Shown piece by piece: positions 38,043-47,364 of a stretch of 64,000 nucleotides of DNA. The stretch lies in NCBI RefSeq assembly GCF_023051105.1, contig NZ_JALKIL010000026.1:1-64000 (forward strand). The letters are read 5' to 3'. The number at the start of each line of letters is the position of its first letter. The first letter of the stretch is position 1. The notes under the pieces were generated by a model that was not told the DNA's origin, searched no databases, and saw only the letters and a program-made list of their open reading frames with translations. The position numbers were made by a program, and so were the translations under genes. The stretch comes from Anaerobiospirillum sp. NML120449 (GTDB lineage Bacteria; Pseudomonadota; Gammaproteobacteria; Enterobacterales; Succinivibrionaceae).

Positions 38043-38464
38043 ACTTCATTGCTCCTTGTCCCTCGATCTGCACTTTGAGCAGACCTGCATGCATACAGCC
38101 ACAAAGACCGGTAATGCTCTGTGACCGTCCGGTACGCCAGCACCCAAAACAGCGCTGCGCCCGGCAGATGACAGCACACTGACCTCAGCTGCCGTCAGTT
38201 AAATTGTAAAAGCCTATTGCTTAGCTTTTCCTTAGATGGCCCGCGATTGGCCAGAGACCAGAGCCGTCACGCAGACGGCCAGCCCTCCGGCCGCGCCCTC
38301 AGGCACGCCCCTGCACCATCCCGGACAACACTCCCGACATCCCGGCATAACCAGGCTTAAAAAGGGCCGTGTCCTGCCCGGCAGCGCCCTGCCAGACTAA
38401 GTCCCTGCAAGGCAGGCCTGCCTGGCTGGCTGTCAGGCGCCCAGCCTGACGGTCAGCATGGCTG
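38043..38464. other. Gap between response regulator and yqiA
   Basis: The AT-richer part at 38195-38240 (AAATTGTAAAAGCC) may hold the promoter of the two-component operon on the minus strand. The rest is GC-rich with CAGCCTGACGG-type words. No gene is supported. Confidence 0.4.
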
Positions 38465-39052
38465 TCAGCCCTCGATAAAGCCGAGAATCTCAGGGATCAG
38501 CTCTTCAAAACCCTCGGTAAGAGCGTGGTCAGCTCCCTCGACAATGCGGATATCGCAGCCCTGATAAAACTCAAGGGCACGGCGGTACTCGAGCACTTCA
38601 TCAGCTGTGCCCAGAAAGACCTTTACTGATGGGACATTAACCTTAATGGTCTCATCCTGCTCTTTGAGGAAGGTCAGCATGTCAGGGGTAAGCTCGAAGT
38701 GGCAGTCAGTATTGGCGTTGTACTGAGGACCAGTAAGCTTTACAAAATAATCCTGAGGGTGGACACATGGATTGAGCAGCACGGCACGGCATGGCCAGCG
38801 GGTTCCGACCAGACTGGAGTAAAAGCCGCCCAGGGAGCTGCCTATCACGGCAAAAGGCTGGCCCTCATGCTCCTTTACCCAGGCATCAATGTGCTCAAAT
38901 ATAGCCGCAACGCCCTCACGTGGGGTATCAGGAAAGCTCAGCGATTCAAAGACCAGGTCGTCGCGGCCATGCTCCTTAAGATAGTTGCGTATCATGGTAG
39001 CCTTCATGGCATTAGGGCCGGACAAAAAGCCGTGAATATAGAAAATCTGCAT
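38465..39052 (-). CDS. yqiA: YqiA esterase
   Basis: Small alpha/beta-hydrolase of 195 residues, matching E. coli YqiA (193), an acyl-CoA or short-ester esterase. Signatures are IFYIHGFLSGP near the start, the nucleophile elbow GSSLGGFYS, the catalytic-acid region FLGTADEVLEY and the final GADHALTEGFE with the catalytic His. I chose the ATG at 39052, with GGGAG upstream. In E. coli it lies in one operon with cpdA, nudF and parE; the yqiA-cpdA-nudF order is kept here with long gaps. Confidence 0.93.
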   Translation of the reverse strand: MQIFYIHGFLSGPNAMKATMIRNYLKEHGRDDLVFESLSFPDTPREGVAAIFEHIDAWVKEHEGQPFAVIGSSLGGFYSSLVGTRWPCRAVLLNPCVHPQDYFVKLTGPQYNANTDCHFELTPDMLTFLKEQDETIKVNVPSVKVFLGTADEVLEYRRALEFYQGCDIRIVEGADHALTEGFEELIPEILGFIEG

Positions 39053-39690
39053 CAGTAATACTCCCGTGAACAAAGCCCGCCCGCAACGTTGGCAAAGAAC
39101 AGGACAGCACAGCACAGCAAGTAACGCACTGCAAAGACAGTGCAGCCGCGCTCGCAGGCCGCTGACAGGCGTAAAACAAGTTTAGACCCATCAGCCCCAT
39201 GATTAAAGCCCCCTGCAGTCCCGGCCCTCCCATGACAGGGACGCCCCGGCCCGCCCATCGGCAAAGCCTCCGGGCAACATGCTACCTGGCCAGCGACATG
39301 AGCTGACAGTACAGAACAGAACAGGACACAAGGCAAGCCCCTGAGCCAGTGCAGGCCTGACTGTACTGATGCGCAAGATCTGAAGAACGGTATGAAAGGC
39401 GAAAACAGCTCAGCCCTGTGCCTGGGAAAATCCCTGAAGAGCAAAGGCACGAACGGTGACAGGCAAGTGGGCCGGAGCAGAGGATGGGGACAGGGAAGAG
39501 TGCCCGGCCAGCAATGGCCCTGGGCTGATAAGCTGCGGACTTGCTGCTGGTGCAGTCTGGCGTGTGCAGACTGCCGTGTGCAGACTGCCGGTGCAGGCTG
39601 GCGTCCGGAGGGCAAAGCCTGTGCCCGTGGGCAGGCATGGCGTGGGAGATGTAGGGCGGGGAGCCCCTTGAAGTCATTGAGGTATGGGTT
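39053..39690. other. Gap between yqiA and cpdA with 14-bp repeats
   Basis: About 640 bases. Near 39549-39602 there are four degenerate 14-bp units of GTGTGCAGACTGCC. The remainder is GC-rich without a supported gene. In E. coli the same two genes are contiguous. Confidence 0.5.
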
Positions 39691-40515
39691 TTAGTAACCG
39701 CCTACCCCTGTGTCAGGGATGAAGCGGCCAGATGGCAGACGGAAGACCTGGGTGTCGATGCCGCCGTTGCGGTCAAAGCGCAGGTAGCGCCATCCCGGGC
39801 CCTGCATGTCGAGGGCAAAATCGTGGGATAAAGGCTCGAACTGAATGGAGGTTGACGGGGTAGCAATGTAGCGAATACCGTCGTGGACCTGGTCATACTC
39901 CTGATGAACATGCCCGCTGAGTACCAGTTTGATATTTGGGAAACCGGCTATGAAGTTATTGAACTCATCCTGATTATGCATGGTCTGGGTATCAAGCCAG
40001 TTGCTCCTGACCAGACGTGGCAGGTGATGGACCAGTACGGCTGTATTGAGCTCAGGATGGTTGTCACAGCAGGCTTTGAGGTAGTTGAGCTGATCGCGCT
40101 CTACCCAGCCATGAGGAACGCTGTAGACTTCAGAATTGAGGAAAACGAACTGCCAGTTGTTGCAAATCAGGGAGCGTTCGGTGTGAACGCCGAAGTTGTG
40201 AAGGATACGGTACATCAAAGGACCGTCATCATGATTGCCCGGCACAAAGAATACCGGTTTTTGCAGCATGGCAATGGCGTGGGCAAAACGCTGATAGGAG
40301 CTTACTGAGTAATCCTGACTGATATCGCCTGTTACTACCACAATATCAAAGTGCAGTGACTGATTGACCACAGCCTCAAGTACGGCCTTGAATGAATCAG
40401 CAGTACGCACTCCCAGCAAGGTCCCGGCTTCCTCGGCAAACAGATGTAAGTCGGTGAGCTGGAGGACGCTGATATGCTCCTCATCGCCTTTCAACTGCAG
40501 ATTAAATGTAGTCAT
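39691..40515 (-). CDS. cpdA: 3',5'-cyclic-AMP phosphodiesterase CpdA
   Basis: Class III cAMP phosphodiesterase, a calcineurin-like metallophosphoesterase that hydrolyses cAMP to AMP. The dinuclear metal motifs are all present: LQLTDLHLF, VVTGDISQD, PGNHDD, VLVHHLP and LSGHVHQEYD. The C-terminal FIPDTGVGGY matches the family ending. It has 274 residues (E. coli CpdA 275). The ATPSTSIQF segment is typical of CpdA. It suggests cAMP signalling is used by this organism. yqiB, which lies between cpdA and nudF in E. coli, is missing. Confidence 0.97.
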   Translation of the reverse strand: MTTFNLQLKGDEEHISVLQLTDLHLFAEEAGTLLGVRTADSFKAVLEAVVNQSLHFDIVVVTGDISQDYSVSSYQRFAHAIAMLQKPVFFVPGNHDDGPLMYRILHNFGVHTERSLICNNWQFVFLNSEVYSVPHGWVERDQLNYLKACCDNHPELNTAVLVHHLPRLVRSNWLDTQTMHNQDEFNNFIAGFPNIKLVLSGHVHQEYDQVHDGIRYIATPSTSIQFEPLSHDFALDMQGPGWRYLRFDRNGGIDTQVFRLPSGRFIPDTGVGGY

Positions 40516-41429
40516 GCCAAAACCGCCAGAAACTTAACTGCCTGTCATTCAGTATTTCTAAAAAGCAAAACAGCCCAGGTCAGTACATCCGCAAAACAGC
40601 CGCTGCTGCCACTGGGGCAGCCGCAAGTCGCGCAGCTGAAGGTGCAGCTGCCTGCAGGTGAGTACTTCCTGTATGCCAGTACAGCGATACCTGATGTGAA
40701 TTACAGAGGCAATTGAGCCAAAATCCTTGATCAGGAAAAAAACATAAACAACTTCAACAGGACCATAAAACCCGGCTGTCTGCTGTCAAAGCAGGCGCTG
40801 ACTGTAGTCTGTCCGGTCCAGTACTGGACTGTGCCAGCGTGCCTTTGTGCCTGCTGCACATCCAGGTGCCCTGACGGCACCAGTTAAAGCATGCAGACTG
40901 GCTGTTGTGGAGCATTCTGATGCCTCCGTCAGGCGTGGGCGCAATCCCGTGCGCATATATTACCGGATAATAATTTCAAGAAAAGTTAATCCGATAACAT
41001 TCTTGCCATCGATTGCGCAGATTGGAGAACTTTTTTCAGCAAATTTGCCATAAATCACACAAAAGGCCCCTCACCACATATCACAGCCCGTCCCAACAGC
41101 CTCTATGACCGCTAAATATACGTGTGATTTAAACCTGAGCGTTCACTGTGCTCCCTGCCCATGCCACTATACCGGCAAAAGCCCCATGTCCCTGATGCCA
41201 GTCTCACTGTGAAAGCATACCTGTGCCTGTTCCTGTGCCTGTGCCTGTGAAGGCCCATCAGGCATACGCAGTATGCGCCGGCCGGAAAACAGACAGCCCT
41301 GACAACCAGAGGCGGCCATCAGGGCTGACATCGTTTGCCGTTGCTGCAGCGGCGCCGGCATGGCGCTCAGTCCTGCCGGACACGGCAGTATGGCTGCGTC
41401 ATGCGCGCATGCGCAGGTCGGCGCGGGGC
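40516..41429. other. 0.9-kb gap between cpdA and nudF
   Basis: The position of yqiB in E. coli. An AT-rich island at 40930-41060 is bracketed by GCGCAATC (40939-40946) and GATTGCGC (41011-41018). 41220-41250 holds short CCTGTG repeats. No open frame here resembles YqiB. Confidence 0.5.
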
Positions 41430-42083
41430 TTAGTCCTTGATTTGGGCAAAGGACTGACAGATTTCATCGTAGTAAATCTGCAGATGCTGCAGAGCCATGA
41501 GGGCAGCGGCATTGCAGATACGGCCGTTGCGGCACAGCTCAAAGGCCTTCTGGGCCGGAATCTTGAAGATGCGTATGTCCTCTTCTTCGCTGTCCAGACC
41601 GCCATGGCTTAGCAGATGGTCAGCTTTGATCTTGCCAATGTAGAGAGTGACGCGCTCAGAGCATCCGCCCGGGCTTGGGTACACTGAGTTGATGTAGTGC
41701 AGGTGCTCAGCTGTGATTTTGATGCCTGACTCTTCCTGAAGCTCACGGATAGCGGCCTCAATTTCACTCTCACCCTTGTCAATCATGCCGGCCACGATTT
41801 CAATGAGCCATGGGGATACAGGATCCTTTAAGGCGCCAGGGCGGAACTGCTCGATGAGCACAACCTCACCACTTTCCGGGTCAAAAGGAAGAATGGCTAC
41901 GGCATCGGTACCGCGCTCAAAAATAATGCGGTCGAGAATACGGGTAGTGTGTCCGTTGAACTTGCGGTGGGAAACACGGTAGAGATCGAGGGCAAAACGC
42001 CTTTCGTACAGACGGGTCTGCTCGTGAACCTCGACATCCTTGATAGTAAAACGTGGAGCAGCCAGCTCGTCAAATCTGTCCAT
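41430..42083 (-). CDS. nudF: ADP-ribose pyrophosphatase NudF
   Basis: Nudix hydrolase that splits ADP-ribose to AMP and ribose 5-phosphate. The Nudix box is complete (GMIDKGESEIEAAIRELQEE followed by SG). Upstream ERGTDAVAILP and QFRPGA and downstream YPSPGGCSERVTLYIG are typical of the ADP-ribose subfamily. It has 217 residues against 209 in E. coli. I chose the ATG at 42083, giving MDRFDELAAPRF; AGGTG lies about 12 bases upstream. It keeps its place next to cpdA. Confidence 0.95.
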   Translation of the reverse strand: MDRFDELAAPRFTIKDVEVHEQTRLYERRFALDLYRVSHRKFNGHTTRILDRIIFERGTDAVAILPFDPESGEVVLIEQFRPGALKDPVSPWLIEIVAGMIDKGESEIEAAIRELQEESGIKITAEHLHYINSVYPSPGGCSERVTLYIGKIKADHLLSHGGLDSEEEDIRIFKIPAQKAFELCRNGRICNAAALMALQHLQIYYDEICQSFAQIKD

Positions 42084-42692
42084 AAAAGAAAACACCTGAT
42101 GATATAAAAACCCATGGGCACCCGGCAGGCGGTGCTGTCTGCGGCCCAGCGGCCCCTGCACATAGTCTGTGGCAGCACCAGATAACATGCACGGCGTATC
42201 CGTGGTGCCCACACTTCTTCTGTGCGCATATATGGCCTGTCCTTACGCTGCGACCAGGTGCGCCCTCATGGCTACAGGGATTAACCCTGGCAAAGCTATT
42301 GTAACCTTAATTGTCAGGCGCGAAATGCTCCGGCCGATCCATATTGCAGCAATGACGCACAGCTCACTTTCTTTTGATAATTTCAGTCCCGCCCTCCCTC
42401 AAAATGCGCCCCCATGATCCTGCCCCCAGTCCGGGCCATGGTCACGGACTGGCCATGGGCCATGCAAAAGCCCGGTGCCTGGTCACAGCCATGGCCCCGG
42501 CCGCCCGGCCGCTGCCGCAGCTGCCGGCTCTGGCGGCCGCTATGGCGGCTGCGCTGGCGGCGGGGCGTCACAGGCGGCTCAATTTGTTAAACTATGGAAA
42601 GCGACAGCACAGCTGGTACTGAGCTGAGATCAAGGCAGCAGAAGATCAGAACCAATGGGGCTGTCAGTGCCGGTTATCAAATGAGGTAAACC
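42084..42692. other. Divergent gap between nudF and pyrC
   Basis: About 610 bases holding both promoters. 42430-42580 is very GC-rich, with repeated GGCCATGG and GGCGGC words. An AT-richer stretch near 42585-42600 precedes pyrC. No gene is supported. Confidence 0.4.
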
Positions 42693-44039
42693 ATGTCCAA
42701 GATTGTTTTAAAGAATGCTACTGCTCTTACTGACAGTGGTTTCCGCCAGACAGAAATCCTGATTGAGGGCGATACCATTGCCCGTATTGAGCCTTCCATC
42801 AATGAAAAGGCCGATCGTGAGATTGACTGTACCGGCCAGCTGGTGCTGCCAGGTCTTATCGATGCCCACGTGCACTTCAGACAGCCTGGTCTTGAGCATA
42901 AGGGCACCATTGCCACTGAGTCCGTAGCTGCAGCTCTGGGCGGTGTGACTTCCTACATGGAAATGCCTAACACCAGCCCGTCCACCACCACTGTTGAGGC
43001 CCTGCATGACAAAAAGGCCATTGCCGCCCGTGACAGCATGGTCAACTACGCCTTCTATCTGGGCGCCGGTGAGAACAATCTTGAGGAGGTCAAGCGCGTT
43101 GACCCTCATGAAATTGCCGGTATCAAGATTTACATGGGCTCAACCACAGGCAATCTGCTGCTTGATGATGACAGCGCCCTTTATAAGATGTTTGAGGCCT
43201 CACCTGCTCTGGTAGCCACCCACTGCGAGGACAATGGCATCATCAACGCCAATACCGCCGAAGCAAAGGAAATGTACGGCGATGACATTCCTTTTGAAAT
43301 GCATCCAGTGATCCGCAACCGCGACTGCTGCCTCAAGTCCTCAAAACTGGCCATTGAAGCTGCTCTGGCCACCAGAAAGCGCCTGCACATCATGCACCTG
43401 AGCTCAGCTGAGGAAGTAGCCATGATGGCTCAGTTTGCCCACGGTCCTTTACATGAGCGCCAGGTATCAGCCGAGGTCTGTATCCCTCACATGTTCTTCA
43501 ACGACAGTGACTATCAGCGCCTCAAGGGCTTTTTAAAGTGCAACCCGGCCGTCAAGTTTGAGCGTGACCGTCAGGCCCTGCTAAAGGGACTGCGCACCGG
43601 TGTAATCTCCACTGTCGGCACCGATCACGCCCCTCATGAGCTGGCCGTCAAGAAGAGCGACAAGTACCTCAACGTGGCCTCAGGCCTGCCATCAGTGCAG
43701 TTCAGCCTCAATGTCATTTTTGAGCTGGCCCGCCGTCGCGAAATCAGCCTTGAAGAAGGCATAAAGGCCGCTACCATCAATGTGGCCGAGCGCTTTGGCA
43801 TTGAAAAGCGCGGCGCCATCAAGGAAGGCTGGTTTGCCGATATAGCCATCATCGATCCGCGCGTTCACTACACCGTAACTCAGGATGACATTGCCTCCCT
43901 GTGCAAGTGGTCCCCAATGCTGGGCGAATCTTTCAGCTGCATGGTCACCCACACCATTGCCTCAGGCAATCTGGTAGTTGCCGACAGCAGGATTTGCTCA
44001 GAGCCGGGCAAGGCCATGGCCCTGCGCTTCAACCACTAA
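42693..44039 (+). CDS. pyrC: Class I dihydroorotase
   Basis: Amidohydrolase of pyrimidine synthesis; it closes carbamoyl aspartate to dihydroorotate. Metal motif DAHVHFRQPGLEHKG, then EMPNTSPSTT, the Lys of GIKIYMGST (carboxylated in this class), HCEDNG, IMHLSS and GTDHAPH. At 448 residues it belongs to the long class I type (COG0044), not the 348-residue class II PyrC of E. coli. Allantoinase is the main alternative, but the HFRQPGLEHKG and NTSPSTT forms favour dihydroorotase. The start has GAGG 6 bases upstream. It is a single gene with its own terminator. Confidence 0.9.
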   Translation: MSKIVLKNATALTDSGFRQTEILIEGDTIARIEPSINEKADREIDCTGQLVLPGLIDAHVHFRQPGLEHKGTIATESVAAALGGVTSYMEMPNTSPSTTTVEALHDKKAIAARDSMVNYAFYLGAGENNLEEVKRVDPHEIAGIKIYMGSTTGNLLLDDDSALYKMFEASPALVATHCEDNGIINANTAEAKEMYGDDIPFEMHPVIRNRDCCLKSSKLAIEAALATRKRLHIMHLSSAEEVAMMAQFAHGPLHERQVSAEVCIPHMFFNDSDYQRLKGFLKCNPAVKFERDRQALLKGLRTGVISTVGTDHAPHELAVKKSDKYLNVASGLPSVQFSLNVIFELARRREISLEEGIKAATINVAERFGIEKRGAIKEGWFADIAIIDPRVHYTVTQDDIASLCKWSPMLGESFSCMVTHTIASGNLVVADSRICSEPGKAMALRFNH

Positions 44040-44130
44040 GAGCGCAGGCCCGGCGCAGCACCGGCGTCGGTCCTGGCGCAGCCGGCCTGTCCAAAGCCTG
44101 CATGGCGGGCCGGTTCTGGCCTGTCAGAAA

Positions 44131-44174
44131 AGCAAAAGCCCTGAAGTCCACTTAAGGATTTCAGGGCTTTTGTT
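44131..44174 (+). terminator. Terminator downstream of pyrC
   Basis: CAAAAGCCCTGAA (44133-44145) pairs perfectly with TTCAGGGCTTTTG (44160-44172). It is shared by the convergent trpS on the minus strand. Confidence 0.9.
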
Positions 44175-44260
44175 TGGGAGCCGGCCAACAGCCGGATGTG
44201 GACACGGCCCGGCGCTGCCCGGGGGCCGTGAGGGCCAGGGCAGCTTTGGGCCGTGAGGGA

Positions 44261-45262
44261 CTACAGGACTATGTAACCAATCTTTCTGTAGACGTCATCG
44301 AGAGTCTTCTGAGCGCGCTCGGAGGCGGCTTCGGCGCCCTTTTTAAGCACTTCCCTCATGTAGGCCTCGTCGCCACGGATTTGCTTATAGCGCTGCTGTA
44401 CAGGCTCGAGCATGGCCACTACGGCCTCGCCTACTTCGGCCTTGAAAGTGCCGTACATGGAGCCCCTGAAGTGCTCAACGAGCTCATTGATATCGCGGCC
44501 GGTGGCAGCAGACATGAGCTCAAGCAGGTTAGATACGCCAGGCTTCTTATCCCAGTCGTAGGCAACTACAGGAGGGTCATCACTGTCGGTAACGGCGCTC
44601 TTGATCTTCTTGAGAATGGACTTTGGCTCCTCAAGAATGCGGATAACATTCTTTGGATTGTCATCGGACTTGGACATCTTCTTGCCCGGATCCTGAAGTG
44701 ACATGACGCGTCCGCCGGCCTTTGGAATCAGGCCCTCAGGCAGGGTAAAGGTCTGACCGTAGATGCTGTTGAAGCGCTCGGCAATGTCACGGGTCAGCTC
44801 GATGTGCTGGCGCTGATCGTCACCTACAGGAATCTTCTTTGCCTGATAGAGCAGGATGTCGGCAGCCATGAGCACAGGGTAGTTGAACAGACCTGCAGTG
44901 ATATTGCTCTCATAGCGCTTGGCCTTGTCCTTGAACTGGGTCATGCGGTTGAGTTCACCTACCTGGGTGTAGCAGTTTAAGACCCAGCTGAGCTCAGTAT
45001 GAGCTGGCACATGGGACTGCAGGAAGATGATGGACCTGGCCGGGTCAATACCGCAGGCCATGAAAACTGCCAGGGTATTGAGGGTAGTCTCACGCAGCAT
45101 ATCAGGATCCTGACGCACGGTGATGGCGTGCTGATCCACTACGCAGAAGATACAGTCGGACTCATCCTGCATTGGAACCCAGTTACGTAAGGAGCCAATA
45201 TAATTTCCTATTGAGAGTTCTCCTGAAGGCTGGATGCCTGAAAAAATAATATCTTTGGCCAT
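44261..45262 (-). CDS. trpS: Tryptophanyl-tRNA synthetase
   Basis: Class Ic synthetase that charges tRNA-Trp. The HIGH-equivalent is SIGN in [17 protein letters not shown] and the KMSKS loop is [10 protein letters not shown]. At 333 residues it equals E. coli TrpS (334). I chose the ATG at 45262, with AGGA 8 bases upstream; the frame opens earlier without a plausible start. It completes the aroK-aroB-damX-rpe-gph-trpS order known from enterobacteria. Confidence 0.98.
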   Translation of the reverse strand: MAKDIIFSGIQPSGELSIGNYIGSLRNWVPMQDESDCIFCVVDQHAITVRQDPDMLRETTLNTLAVFMACGIDPARSIIFLQSHVPAHTELSWVLNCYTQVGELNRMTQFKDKAKRYESNITAGLFNYPVLMAADILLYQAKKIPVGDDQRQHIELTRDIAERFNSIYGQTFTLPEGLIPKAGGRVMSLQDPGKKMSKSDDNPKNVIRILEEPKSILKKIKSAVTDSDDPPVVAYDWDKKPGVSNLLELMSAATGRDINELVEHFRGSMYGTFKAEVGEAVVAMLEPVQQRYKQIRGDEAYMREVLKKGAEAASERAQKTLDDVYRKIGYIVL

Positions 45263-45571
45263 AAAAGGTTCCTGAACTGATACTGCCTCGCGGCAGGTTA
45301 AGGGCAGATGCGACAGGCACGCAAGGGGCGGCCTCAAGTGGGCCGCCCCTGTGCTTCAGACAGCCTGGCAGCTCACAGCTGTGAGCAGCCTTGCTGTCTG
45401 CCCTGTATGAATACTTATGATAACTGAGTGCTGACCTTATCCCGGCCCATGCACCTTAACAGGCAGGGATCAGGTCATCTGGCAGCCACGGCCTGGCATG
45501 CGACTGCCAGGGCAGCGGCCGTATGGCACACCCTGGGTGGCCGTGGCGTGCCCAGGGTGGCCGTGGCGGGT
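45263..45571. other. Gap between trpS and gph with GC hairpin
   Basis: AGGGGCGGCC (45324-45333) and GGCCGCCCCT (45341-45350) form a perfect 10-bp stem with a 7-base loop but no U tract. Near 45530-45565, CCCAGGGTGGCCGTGGCG occurs twice in variant form. No gene is present. Confidence 0.6.
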
Positions 45572-46279
45572 CTAGGCCTGTCTTTCGGGCAGTGATTTGA
45601 TGAGCTCGGTGAGCTGACCAAAGCTGTCAAAAAGGTAATCGGGATCGCAGGTGGTGCGCAGGTCAAAGCCGCCATCGTAGCCGTAGGTAAAGGCCACGCA
45701 TGGCATGCCGGCGGCACGGGCTGCATTGACATCGGAGATGGAGTCACCCACCATCAGGGCGTCAGCAGGCTCTACGCCCAGCTCTCTGAGCACATGGTAC
45801 AGAGGCTCAGGGGCAGGCTTGCGCTCCTTGAGTACCTCACCGCCCAGAATGCCGCCCAGATAAGGAGTAAGCCCTGCGTAGCTCAGCAGCGGTACGGCAT
45901 AGACATGAGGCTTGTTGGTTACCACGCCCAGCTTTATGCCATGGGCCTTAAACCACTCAAAGCCCTCACGCACTCCCTCAAAAACCTCAAAGTCGGTGCT
46001 CAGACCACGGGTGTAGTGGCGGGAGAAAAGCTCGCGGGCCTGATTGAGCTGCTCCTCCGGAACTTCCTCGACCCTGACATCGTGACGACCAAGGATAATG
46101 CGGCACAGCAGCATGTTAAGGCCATTGCCTACGTAATGACTCATGTTTTCCACGGAAGGAGGCTCAAGCCCCATATCACGGGCCACTGCTATGGCGGCAA
46201 GAGAAAGCTGCGGCAAAGTGTGCAGCAAAGTACCATCAAGGTCAAACAAAATGGCCTTTGGCCTGAACTCCAGCTTCAT
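45572..46279 (-). CDS. gph: Phosphoglycolate phosphatase
   Basis: HAD-superfamily phosphatase that removes 2-phosphoglycolate formed during DNA repair or oxygen damage. HAD motifs: FDLDGTLLHT with nucleophile Asp, VVTNKP (motif II), KPAPEP with Lys (motif III) and GDSISDVNAARAAGM (motif IV). It has 235 residues (E. coli Gph 252). AAGGAG lies 7 bases before the start. It sits between rpe and trpS as in E. coli. Confidence 0.95.
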   Translation of the reverse strand: MKLEFRPKAILFDLDGTLLHTLPQLSLAAIAVARDMGLEPPSVENMSHYVGNGLNMLLCRIILGRHDVRVEEVPEEQLNQARELFSRHYTRGLSTDFEVFEGVREGFEWFKAHGIKLGVVTNKPHVYAVPLLSYAGLTPYLGGILGGEVLKERKPAPEPLYHVLRELGVEPADALMVGDSISDVNAARAAGMPCVAFTYGYDGGFDLRTTCDPDYLFDSFGQLTELIKSLPERQA

Positions 46280-46410
46280 ACAAAACTCCTTACTGTACTG
46301 AAAACGACCGGCGCGTTATGCCAGCCTGGGCTGCCGCGCATACCACAGACGATGCAGGCCTGGTGCCTGCAAGCGGCAGCTGAGCGGCTGCGTGGTGCTG
46401 AGCCTGATTA

Positions 46411-47079
46411 TTATGCCATGGCCTGATGCAGGTTCTTAACTACCTGAGCGTAATCGTCCTTGTTAAATAGGGCAGATCCGACCACAAAGAGCTCGGCACC
46501 GGCATCGGCACAGGCACGAATGGTATCAGGGGCTACGCCGCCATCGACCTCGATGCGGATGTCCCTTCCGGCACGCTGAGCCATGGCCTTGACGTCGGCA
46601 ATCTTCTTCATCATGGAAGGAATAAGCTTCTGGCCGCCAAAGCCTGGGTTTACGGTCATGATGAGTACGAAATCAAGGCGCTCCCACAGATAGTCAAGGC
46701 AGGAGATATCGGTGCCTGGATTGAACACCAGTCCGGCCTGACAGCCCTGCTCACGGATAAAGGACAGATAACGATCCACATGAGGGGTGGCCTCAGGATG
46801 GAAGGAAATCATGGAGGCACCGGCGCGGGCATAGTCAGTAAGAATCTTGTCATTAATCGGATCAACCATGAGGTGCACATCAAGCACGGCCTCAGGGAAA
46901 CGGCCTCTGATAGCCTTGAGCAGATCAGGACCAAAGGTCAGATTCTGCACAAAGTGGTAGTCCATAACATCAAAGTGGATGATGTCGACACCGGCATCCA
47001 GAGCCTTTTGAATGTCATTGCCCAGATCCAGAAGATCGGCTGCCAGAATGGAGCCGGCGATTAAATGCTTCTTTTCCAT
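46411..47079 (-). CDS. rpe: Ribulose-phosphate 3-epimerase
   Basis: TIM-barrel enzyme that interconverts ribulose 5-phosphate and xylulose 5-phosphate in the pentose phosphate pathway. The motifs are SILAADLLDLG, IHFDVMDYHFV, DVHLMVDP, SFHPEA, MTVNPGFGGQ and EVDGGVAPDTI. The length of 222 matches E. coli Rpe (225). The ribosome site is weak. Upstream lies damX; dam methylase, which separates them in E. coli, is absent. Confidence 0.97.
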   Translation of the reverse strand: MEKKHLIAGSILAADLLDLGNDIQKALDAGVDIIHFDVMDYHFVQNLTFGPDLLKAIRGRFPEAVLDVHLMVDPINDKILTDYARAGASMISFHPEATPHVDRYLSFIREQGCQAGLVFNPGTDISCLDYLWERLDFVLIMTVNPGFGGQKLIPSMMKKIADVKAMAQRAGRDIRIEVDGGVAPDTIRACADAGAELFVVGSALFNKDDYAQVVKNLHQAMA

Positions 47080-47364
47080 AATTTAAAAATGTCAGGTAAG
47101 CAGAGCCTCAGTGCTCTGAGAGCCCGATTATTCAGGCCAAACAAAAAAGTAAAAGGAAGTTACTGCAGGGCCGGAGCGTCCTGCCACGGCTGCATGCACA
47201 GTGCGCCGCAGCCCAGCTGTGCTGTGCTGCAGGCCGGGGAGGCCGGCCACAGCTGCAGACCTGGTGCGGCCCAGGTCCTGGCAAGTATAAAGGCCCTGCA
47301 CCGCAGCGCAGTTACGCTGCAGCACAGGGCCCATATGTCGGTTCAGGTTACATAAGTTCCTGAA
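47080..47364. other. Gap between rpe and damX where dam is expected
   Basis: 285 bases, GC-rich. No fragment of a Dam methylase (no DPPY-type motif) can be read in any frame. Confidence 0.6.
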